Both the position numbers and the translations under genes were made by a program. Shown here piece after piece: positions 55,924 to 64,000 of a stretch of 64,000 bases of DNA (the stretch's first letter is position 1; each line of letters opens with the position of its first letter). The DNA is from Onthophagus taurus. Lineage: Eukaryota > Arthropoda > Insecta > Coleoptera > Scarabaeidae. The stretch lies in NCBI RefSeq assembly GCF_036711975.1, contig NC_091976.1, positions 16,058,001-16,122,000 of the forward strand, read 5' to 3'. Under the pieces are notes generated by a model, which was given only the letters and a program-made list of their open reading frames with translations, made no database searches and was not told the origin of the DNA.

Positions 55924-58900
55924 TGTTTAATAAATTACTTTTTAGAAGAAATCCTCTTTTTTTAGTTTGGTTTGGTGAACTCGTTTGGAAAAGGATCTTA
56001 ACATCACGCCCAATCTGATCCAGGAAGGGATCAATCCGGCGCCTTCGAGACGTTTATGTTACGGTTAGCGATCTGAACCGGTCGGCTTCCGTTCCCAGAT
56101 GCCGTCGGACGAACCGGGGGGATCCTTCGGGATAAAGTGCCCGGGGGCGCGTGTTTTTCACTTTTGCCACCCCCGCCCACCACCGGTCCTAGCAGTCCGG
56201 AGTCGATATTTATGGTCTTCCTCGTTCCGATGACAAAGAACTCGACGGTTTACGTCTTGTCCGTCGATCCGTAAACCTGACGATCATAATTCTGCGGGTC
56301 TCATACGAAAAGCTGAAGGATTTACGAAGAAAACTACAAAAAATTTACTTTATTTTTTTCCTCGAATTTAATTAAATTTAATGGTGATAGATTATGGTCT
56401 GTTAAACGATCGGTTCCGTCCGCGAAGGAGTCGTTAAGAAATTAACGACTCGCAGGCCGCTAAAGCCAAAAACCGGCACGCGTCCGGCTAAATAAGATCG
56501 GCCAATAAAGTTTCGATTTAACGTCGCCTGAATTTTTTGCGCCAATAAAACCGAAATTACTTTTATCATCTTCCGCGCCATTAAGCCCTGATTACTTTCT
56601 GGAATATTAGACGAAAAAATGCACCACGCTCTCGGTCGTTATCTATTGACGGGGCGCTCGCGAGGTTAATTATGACCGCTTTAGCATCATCGTCTTCGAC
56701 GGTGGCGTCGACGGCGTCTCATTACAGACTTAAGAGTAACTCTAATAGTTTCCCTAGCGTTTTAATTACTACGTAAGATTTGGCGTGGTTAGTGACTTGG
56801 GAATAATTTGTAAAATGTTAAAAATTCATTTTAAGAAGTTAGTTTAATTTTTAATTTTCAATTGAGCCTGCTTTTATTTTCTCCTTTTTTAAACATCACC
56901 ACCATCTCGTATATCTTACATATCTCTTCGGAATCGTTCTGTTCAAGGGGTAGTTACGTGGGGCGTTGCGACGCCTTGGCCCATTGTAACCAGAACATTA
57001 TCGGCGTAGAACCGAGCTCAGAGCATTACTTATTCCGCTTTCGGCTCCCATTTAATCTCTCTTTATTGCCCCAGTCGACTCCGTGAACAAACACGTTTAC
57101 AAGAGGAACCCAAAGGAGAAGCACATACACCGATACACAATTCGCCCTTCTCCTTGTTTGCTTGGCACTTAGCAGCCAATTCCAACGTTATCCTAAGCAA
57201 ACCTGAAATGTAGTTAAATGCTCCAATAATGACAATATAGCAATTGAAATAGAGCTGGGGGATTGTTAATTAAATGAAAATAATAAAATTCGAGTTTAAT
57301 TTGGAGAATTTTAGATGGAAAAAGGAATCAATTTTGGTTGAAGCTTGAACGTCTGCTGGGGCAGCGTGGAGGAGTTAAAAAGAAGCTAAAAGGATGCGGA
57401 AAAGCCCTCAGGTCCCGCTTTAAACGACTCTCCCAAGATTGCAGATTAGATATTTCAAAGAACCGCCACTACACTCCGCTAAATCGACTTTTTCGTCCCG
57501 CCGTGTATAGCTTATTCGGTCGGATAATGTGATAGGTTTCGCCCCACATACATCACACGCCAATTGCTCCTGCTACCGGCCTCCAAAACCCTCCAATCCT
57601 ACCAACTTCCATCCTTCCTCCACTTTCGACTCTCCTTCTTGTCTTACCATCCGCCCCTTTACTCACACACCATTTTACATTCGATTTATATTTTCGCACC
57701 GAGCACATTACACTTTACAATGCACCTCATTATGGAGAATATCGGCAACTTTAAAGCACCTCTAAATCGATTTTGAATGGATTCGAGATGAGTTTATCGC
57801 TCAATGGATCGGAAGTAACGCAAACTATAGCATAAAATACATAACAAATTGAGAAACGAGTTAACCGGCTAATGATCTCTTTTAAATTTTTCCCCGTTTT
57901 AACGAACAATTGATGTCTAAGATATCGGAACAAACACGTAACTTATCCTCTTACATCGTCGAAGTGTCCAATTCGAAATAATTGCAGGATTATTGAGGGT
58001 TAGGACCAATTACCGAACGGACGTGTGGCAAATAGTGAACGATCCGAGACGAAAAACTCTCGGAAGAGAGAAGAGGTCAACTCGGACCTCGGAGGATTCC
58101 GGTTTCAGGTCGAGATAAGAGGAGACAGATTGAAATATCTAATGAAATTAAATGAAATCGAGTGAAATAATGATCCCGGGTCGGTCTTGGGAAGCCCGAA
58201 GGGCGGTCGTGATCCACGCAAAGGATTAACTCGGACGAGATAAGGCGATCGCCGCGACTTGATTATGGGGCCGACGGCCCCTTTTCTTCCTTCAGAACGA
58301 GTGTAATCTCGTTGGAGTCGTAGCAATCCTGTAAATAAATCAGCCGAGGAAGGATGTTGCTGATATTTCTAAGTTGTCCTCTACGTCCGGAACGAAACAC
58401 CAAGACATCAAACCCTAAATGTTTTATTTCGTTTTTTTTTCAACTTGGTGCATGTAAAAGGTGTGTCAAGCGAAAAAGTGAAAAAGAATCTACCATCTGC
58501 CAGAAGTCACTCGCGTATTGAATAACGAACAAACAGGCGTAAAAAGAACAAAATGAATAAGGGAAAGCGCGCCTTTATAAGGTACGGGGAAGAGGACAAC
58601 TGACGTGTGCCCTGAATATTTTCCAGTTTATCTGCGTGTTTCTGCACGTGTGTGTTGGGGAAAGCTTCATACGTGCAGTACTCGAGATGTTTGCCACCGG
58701 TTCAGTTCGTTAAACAGGTCGAGGGCGGGGGAAGCGAAGGCCGATTCGCACCTCCGTGAACTCAGCAAACTGCAAATACGGATTATGAGATCGCTCTTGG
58801 GATCGACCTTTTGATCTAAGCCCATGGAGACTAAAGACGATAAGATCTGAACACGGTTTGGTTTATACTCAACTTTCTCGAATATTTATCTTATAACTTA

Positions 58901-59189
58901 ACAAATATATTTCTGTGTGATGGAAAAATGTCCGAACCTCGAATACAAGTGTCAAAATATTGGTGAGGCAATAGCTTTAAATTTAACCTAAATAAATTTC
59001 CAATTAGATTAGTACAAATATTTCAAATGTTGATGTAGTAATAATGTAATAATCAATGTAGATCGATGGCAAAGGTTATTAGTACCAACTAATTCAAGAT
59101 TATTCTTGTCCTAAATGGATGGCAATCTTCAAGTAAGTTAGAAAAGAGTTACTTTATGTAGTGTCAAAAAACTTTGTACACATTATTAG
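55924..59189. other. Spacer with GC-richer islands
   Basis: No gene or repeat is recognised. 55980-56760, 57340-57530 and 58010-58830 are GC-richer and contain short open frames in several phases without known domains. 56760-57340 and 58830-59190 are AT-rich. Confidence 0.4.
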
Positions 59190-59600
59190 TTTTAGATTGT
59201 TATTAGTATTAGTTAATTCGCTAGAAATAACTATGAAGCTGGTTTCACCAGTGGAAGTCGATAATAACATTAAGCTTAAGAAAGCTCCTGGAATTGACGA
59301 TTCAATTTCAACTGGCTACTTAAAGGAACTACCAAGAAAAGCAATTGTCATGTGGACGTACTTGTTTAATGCCTGTTTGAGACTGAGGCATGTTCAGTAA
59401 TGTTTTAAGATGGCATATATAATTATGCTCAAAAAACCGTCAAGTTAGGTCCTATCCCGCTGTTACCTGCCGTTACCGAATTGTTTGTAAAATTCCTGTT
59501 ATAACACATTAAACCATTCATCAACATACCAGATTTCCAGTTTAGATTTTGTGATCACCATGTGGCTGTGGACTACAAAAAAGCCCGTTAGAACAGGTAA
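59190..59600 (+). pseudogene. Jockey-type LINE reverse transcriptase fragment
   Basis: The reading VSPVEVDNNIKLKKAPGID and ISTGYLKELPRKAIV with YLFNACLRLRHV matches the start of the RT domain of Jockey-clade LINEs (I..L...KAPG.D.I....LK.LP..A......N..L....P). Further on, KMAYIIMLKKPS and PLLPAV, then IPDFQFRF, match the next blocks in shifted frames. It ends near 59600. It is truncated at both sides and is broken by at least three shifts. Confidence 0.75.
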
Positions 59601-59699
59601 TTGGATCAGTTGAACAGGTAATGGGAGTACTTAAAGGTAGAAAGAACTTCCTGGATACAGACAGGCAAAGAATATGATAACTCTGTCACAAAAGAGTTT

Positions 59700-59936
59700 T
59701 CTTGACTGGCCATGCGTTCCTAAAATACTGTCTCTTCAACATTGAACAAACTGAATCAAACTTATCGACTTTGTAACGACAAGTCAGAGACTGCTGAATA
59801 TATTCTGTGTAACTGCGTCGCCAGAGGTCGCCTAAGACACAAAATTTTCAGAAAGGTTTGCCTGACATCTTCTGACATAAAGGAACAAGACCTTGGAGCA
59901 ATACTAAGGTTCATCAAGAATCTAGATTTGCCCTAA
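59700..59936 (+). pseudogene. LINE C-terminal tail with cysteine motif
   Basis: GHAFLKYCLFNIEQTES, then RLCNDKSETAEYILCNC, RGRLRHKIF and ILRFIKNLDLP before TAA at 59934-59936 match the C-terminus of RNase H-bearing insect LINEs (LTGH..L..HL...G......C..C...ETA.H.LC.C.A....R). After the stop an exact 10-bp-arm palindrome ATAAGTGGCA-TATAT-TGCCACTTAT follows (59966-59990). Same orientation as the Jockey fragment just upstream, but not clearly the same element. Confidence 0.75.
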
Positions 59937-60149
59937 ACCTTTGGAGGGGGTAAGTTACAATAGACATAAGTGGCATATATTGCCACTTATTTTTATTAGT
60001 TACGAGACATGTGAATAATCGATTAATAATCATAAACATTATCGATTATTTTATAATCGCATGAATATCAATCGATCAGTCAAAATACATATTTCAAAGA
60101 AAATATTTATTGCATGTAGTGCATACTATTTAAAAACATGATCATCGTA

Positions 60150-60310
60150 CTGGTTAACCTACTCCTTCTGTTCTTTGTTAACTGCTTTTGAGAATACTCT
60201 TTCAGATGGCACTGATGTCGCTGGCACGCAGAGATACTTATTTCAAAGTTTTTACAGTTTCGGCAACATCTCCTTCTTGGTCTCCCAAAACTGTAAAAGA
60301 TTCAGTTTCC
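60150..60310 (-). pseudogene. hAT transposase C-terminal dimerisation domain
   Basis: On the minus strand WETKKEMLPKL, NKYLCVPATSVPSERVFSKA (about 60290-60190) is the hallmark end of hAT transposases (hATC: W......P.L..LA..YL..PATS.PSER.FS.AG). Two stops interrupt it. It is separated from the rest of the transposase (62190-63456) by nested elements. Before it at about 60010-60050, AATAATCGATTAATAATC resembles the subterminal sequence of many ZBED-type hATs. Confidence 0.82.
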
Positions 60311-60639
60311 TATTTACCAATGGTAGGTCTAAGTGCAATGTGTGGGTGTGGACGCTAAATATCTACTTAGCCTTCATATCAAAATGCTCCCAACTAAACT
60401 TACTTGATTATTTTCGCTGGAATCCAAAATTTACATTCATATACATACATTCCACTCTATAGTATAAGTCATAAAAATTGTTATTGAACCAGGCATTGCA
60501 ATAAAAAACAAAAAGAAACCTTTTAACGAAAATGTGCGATATGATACAACATATTTCAGGATCTGGAGCTTCTAGATGTAAACAAAAATAATCTTTCCTA
60601 CACTTAGCCGTACCTTAACATGGACAATTAAATAACACA

Positions 60640-61230
60640 TTCTACATTTAAAAAGTCCTGAACACTGTAGAATGCATTGCAAATCAAAAAGGCTTAAGGT
60701 ATTTTTTCAGAGCTGCATTTGATAAACATCGGGTGTTAAAAGGCAATCAATTGAACAGCTGCTGGGATGTGAATTCCGGTCCCCGTTGTGAAATATTCAA
60801 ATGGCAGCATTTTGGCCTGAAGTTATGCCTACCCCTAGTCCCGTATCCATGTACCCCTGATTTAACTTGGTACGCTGACTTGTTGCTGTTCGCATAAAGT
60901 ATAGACTCAAGTATAAACTCACAAGGAATCGTAAAAATACTGAGCTTTTTAAATAGAAATTTGCAGTCATCCCTGTAACCCATTTTCCAGTATACGAACA
61001 GCACGTCGTTGTAGTTTGAAAATATGTGCGCTAGAAGGACTATTACCCCATACCAAAATGCAATAGGTTGCCATGAAATGGATCAACGCATGATACGCCA
61101 ACTTGGCTATATCCAGCGGAACTGTACTCATCAGGCGTCTCAATGCAAAAATACTACGACTTATCTTTCCCTCTATTATGGTAGCATGATCATCAAATTT
61201 TAAATTAGTTGGTGTAATATACACTCCTAA
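60640..61230 (-). pseudogene. Jockey/CR1-like LINE, C-terminal end of the RT protein
   Basis: On the minus strand YITPTNLKFDDHATII, KISRSIFALRRLMSTVP, YHALIHFMATYCILVWGNS and FKLQRRAVRIL, then CKFLFKKLSIFTIPCEFI, GYGTRGRHNFRP and LNISQRGPEF. This is the thumb and C-terminal region of Jockey-like RTs (H..Y.I..WG......I..LQ.RA.R.I, ..Y..R......). One frameshift lies near 61000. The fragment is 5' truncated at about 61230, as usual for LINEs, and sits inside the hAT element. Confidence 0.82.
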
Positions 61231-61289
61231 GAACCTTGTGTAACTGGTTTAAAATATTTGAATTTATAAGACTAAATGTTGTTCTAAAC

Positions 61290-61758
61290 GTCGATCTAAG
61301 CCTGGAAGACGACACGGCACAACAAACAGAATATTACGAAAGGTAAAGTTAGCACTGCATTTTTTACAGGGACAACTTTTACAAACCGATAAATTTGCTT
61401 TGATTACGGAAGTTAAGAACAAATTCATTGAGAACAGTCAAAACTGTTATAAACCAGGATATAACCTATAACTGTGGATGAACAATTGTTCCCAACAAAA
61501 GCAAGATGTAGATTTACGCAGTACATGCCTAATAAAGCAGACAAATTTGGTATCAAGTTCTGGTTAGCATCTGATGTAAATAGCAAATGTGTAATAAACG
61601 GGTATCCTTATTTGGGAAAAGATGAGAAGAGAGTTCTTACAGTTCCGCTGGGAGATTTTGTCTCTCTGAAATTTATTGGACCATATACAGGATGTGGAAG
61701 CAATATAACCACGGATAACTTTTTCACAAGCATGTCTCTAGACGAGTCGAGGAAATAG
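61290..61758 (+). pseudogene. piggyBac transposase catalytic fragment
   Basis: After NKFIENSQNCYKPGYN (about 61410-61460), the reading VDEQLFPTKARCRFTQYMP (first Asp, about 61472), DKFGIKFWLASDVNSK, KDEKRV and TTDNFFTS (second Asp, about 61715) matches the central part of piggyBac transposases. Both Asp are kept. It stops at TAG 61756-61758; the third Asp part is missing. It differs from the piggyBac pieces at 5.5 and 51.5 kb. Likely inserted within the hAT sequence. Confidence 0.85.
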
Positions 61759-62189
61759 AACGGAGCTACCAAAATTGGCGAATCTGAAAAGTGACATGAC
61801 ACGTTATAGTGAGTTTAGACATGCATGGATTTAGTAGCGCCAATAAAAACTGGCGCGCCAGTAAAATTAACTTGCATGTGTAAACATCAACTGGCATGCA
61901 AGTTGAAATGAAAAGTTGAAATCATGCATGCATGAATCGGAAAAGTCTGTACCCGTGTAACAAATGCGGAGAAAACGAATAAAATGTACATTATATACAT
62001 GTGAATAAAAGAAACTATGTTTTTATTATATCAAATTGACTATTATTTACTTATAGTTTAGAATATATTGGTTGTGTTAAAGGCCAGTCATTTGACCGGT
62101 CCTGGTAGGAATAGGTATTCGTGAAGTGTCGGTAGAAATAGTTTGGGGTTCAATAATGTGGCCTTTGTAAAAATTTTTGAAGTTTCAAC
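61759..62189. other. Spacer between nested elements
   Basis: No coding match. CATGCATGGATTT (about 61818) and AAATCATGCATGCATG (about 61918) are inverted around TGGCGCGCCAGT. TTAAAGGCCAGTCATTTGACC at about 62077 resembles a piggyBac-type end but has no partner. Confidence 0.35.
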
Positions 62190-63456
62190 ATAACCCAATT
62201 TCCTCAATAGGATATCTTGAAGATTAGTATGCAATATATCTCTCCCGTGGAAGTTATTGATTGTGCATTCTCAACAGCGTATTGGATACCACGAATTAAG
62301 GGGACGATAATGGACAACGTTATATATGTTTTTCCCGACAGCTCGGAAGTCATAGCTTCAATAGGTTTTAATATGCAATCTTTAATTAGTCTTCCGATGA
62401 CAAAAGTGAAGGTGATTCGGGAAGTTTGGACATTGCGGCTGACAAAGAAATTTTTAATTCCTCTAGTTTTTGCGTTATTGCCAAGCAAGAATTCCATCTT
62501 GTTGAAACTTCTTGATTCACTTTTAGCAGAGGAAGTTTCATTTGATCCTACATTTTCGCCAGTTCGCCAGATGCTACAGTGCTTCTTTTAATATGTCCCA
62601 CAATATTTTTGCATTTCTCGAGCAATTGCTGTAGATCTGCATGTTTGAGGGCGTCCATGGTACATAGGTTGAGCGTATGTGCTATGCAGGGTTGGTGAGT
62701 CTTATTGAGATGAATTGATAGCGTTTCTCATATTTGAAGCATTATCTGTTGCAATACAGTGAACTTTTTCAAAAATATTCCAATTTTCAAAAAGTTCGCG
62801 AAGTATGTACACTGACAATATTTCCTGCTGAATGAGGATCTTCTTTTGTTGAAGAGAATTCTTCAATTGACTTCCGTTTATATAATGAGCAGTAACTGTC
62901 AAAAATGCTATCGTAGATAATGACGTCCATATATCAGTTGTTATAGCCAAATTTGACGCCATAATTAACTCATTTTTAACCTTATTAGTTGTAATTTTTT
63001 TTCGGCTTGGTATATCATACGCATTAATTTTGTTGTATATTTTATGAACTCCTTATTTTCTACAATGGATAAGGGCTGAAAATCAGAAACTATCATTTCA
63101 ACTAAACTTTGATCTACTTTGGTTTGATCGTTTTCTGAAATATTATATGTTTGTGTTTTTTCGTAAAGAGTAAGTTGACGTTTACGTTTGGAGGGCGGTG
63201 GGTGTATTATAGAAAGTTGTGAGGAAGTTTGAATTGTAGAAGTTGATGGGAATGTATCTCGAATTTCATCGCATGGTGTATCTTCAGTAGGTTTAGGTTG
63301 TTGTAATAGTAAGGTTGGGTGCTTTCTTTTTAGGTGTTTACTTAAATTAGTAAAGCCAAAGAATTTAAATTCCTGTTTACATTTACTTGCTGAGACATCT
63401 CCTCTTCGTTTAAAATGGTCCCAGTCGATGGATTTCCTTGCAGGTTGTCGTGGCAT
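62190..63456 (-). pseudogene. hAT transposase (ZBED type), N-terminal and middle parts
   Basis: ATG at 63456-63454 opens MPRQPARKSIDWDHFKRRGD, a BED zinc finger (C.....GFTNLSKHLKRKHP; the first Cys of the usual C..C pair is changed). Next come KRKRQLTLYEK, SLVEMIVSDFQPLSIVEN (about 63130-63060), ITTDIWTS (about 62940) and IATDNASNMRNAI (about 62730-62700), which hold hAT catalytic Asp residues. FEEMT.ELSG-like IEAMTSELSGKTYITLS follows (about 62380-62330). Frameshifts lie near 62965 and 62700. The protein continues at 60150-60310 across the nested LINE and piggyBac pieces. Confidence 0.88.
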
Positions 63457-63888
63457 ATAGTTAAATCTTCAATACAATACACAAACACTTTACCTGGTTG
63501 CAAAACAGTACAACTATACTGCCGAGTAGCTTGTGATTGAGTGAACGTTTATCGACATTAGCTCTAGGGGTGTGCACGTGTACATCGAGATTCAAAGAAT
63601 TCAGTAAATGCCCGAAACAGCTGCTGAAGTAATAATACCAGTAAATATTTTATATACATAGAATTTTATTTCAATTTTCAAATCGAGTGAAAAAATAATT
63701 GAATGGAAAAATAATCGAATGAATACGATTATTTTATAATGTGACCCATTATGGTCGTCTATGTTCATTAAATTGTTTTGGCCGTTCAAGGGTTAGTTTA
63801 AATGTTGTTGATTAAGGTTTGGGAAGTAAAGAAGAAAAAACGTTTAATAAAGTTTATTTTATAAAGTTCACAGACGAAGTATCATCTT
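63457..63888. other. Spacer with a hAT-like end signature
   Basis: TAGGGGTGTGCACG at about 63567-63580 looks like the 5' end of a hAT element, but its body would run rightwards, away from the transposase described before. AATAATCGAATGAATACGAT at about 63707 resembles hAT subterminal sequence. No TSD could be matched. Confidence 0.35.
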
Positions 63889-63999
63889 TCAGATATATTT
63901 TTGTAAAAAATCTTCAATTTCACATATAGTATTCTTAAGGTTATTAATTTGTTCAACATAGTAATTAATATCTTTATCTTTCATATCCTTTTTCTTATC
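63889..63999 (-). CDS. 3' end of an open frame running off the window
   Basis: The frame is open from the window edge to TGA at 63891-63889 and encodes at least 36 residues ending YYVEQINNLKNTICEIEDF then LQKYI. The heptad-like spacing of I/L/V suits a coiled coil. AATAAA on the minus strand about 30 bases after the stop could be a polyadenylation signal. The protein family cannot be named from this piece; it may be a host gene or another element. Confidence 0.35.
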   Translation of the reverse strand, partial: DKKKDMKDKDINYYVEQINNLKNTICEIEDFLQKYI

Positions 64000-64000
64000 C

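Noticed and set aside
62077..62110. TTAA plus AGGCCAGTCATTTGACC as a piggyBac end for the 61.3-kb fragment
   Set aside because: Orientation would place the element to the right, not over the fragment, and there is no partner end.
63567..63580. TAGGGGTGTGCACG as the 5' end of the hAT element at 60-63.5 kb
   Set aside because: Its orientation points to the right, away from that transposase, and no matching 8-bp duplication was found.

Overview
The window looks like a piece of an insect genome, probably a beetle, although the sequence alone does not settle the species. It is AT-rich and contains almost nothing except transposable-element debris, nested insertions and AT-rich spacer. No complete host gene, rRNA, tRNA or CRISPR array is visible. 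The mix of Penelope, Tc1, pogo-like, piggyBac, hAT-ZBED, Ginger-type integrase, R1-like and Ty3/gypsy remnants is typical of arthropods. Nearly every coding stretch is broken by frameshifts, stops or deletions, so most calls are pseudogenes. GC-richer single-copy islands (around 14.4-15.8, 22.0-24.0, 39.2-41.4, 50.2-50.9 and 56.0-58.8 kb) lie between the elements and could be conserved non-coding DNA.

Layout. 1-10 kb: a degenerate minisatellite, a Tc1 element with long inverted ends, a second Tc1 fragment, a tandem pair of hammerhead-like motifs, a piggyBac scrap, a Penelope tail, and a third mariner-superfamily scrap. 10.9-13.4 kb: a pogo/Tigger-like inverted-repeat element that holds about twelve copies of a ~175-bp palindromic satellite. 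17.4-20.5 kb: a broken gene of an unplaced DDE-like family, abutted by a nearly full-length Penelope-like retroelement (RT plus GIY-YIG) with a hammerhead-like motif downstream. 24.0-29.6 kb: two head-to-tail copies of one TTAA-flanked transposon sharing the middle TTAA and encoding a decayed Mutator-like/YqaJ protein. 30.4-35.4 kb: an R1-like LINE split by a 1.2-kb foldback element and, beside it, a Ginger-type integrase transposon with a TATA target duplication and a 64-bp intron. 36.4 and 47.8-49.5 kb: LINE tails. 41.9-46.2 kb: a Ty3/gypsy-type retrotransposon on the minus strand. 51.2-53.0 kb: a piggyBac element. 53.7-55.9 kb: a second Ginger-type element with ~255-bp inverted ends. 59-63.5 kb: two LINE scraps and a hAT-ZBED transposase split by a LINE and a piggyBac fragment. 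The last 110 bases carry the end of an open frame that runs off the window.

The most interesting connection is among three places. The region downstream of the Penelope ORF (18.24-18.31 kb) and a detached Penelope tail (6.30-6.50 kb) both carry a hammerhead-like core. Both also match the palindromic core or flank of the satellite at 11.1-13.1 kb. This suggests that a Penelope terminus was captured in a pogo-like MITE and then amplified as a palindromic satellite. No genes here work together as a host pathway; the relationships are those of insertion, nesting and decay.
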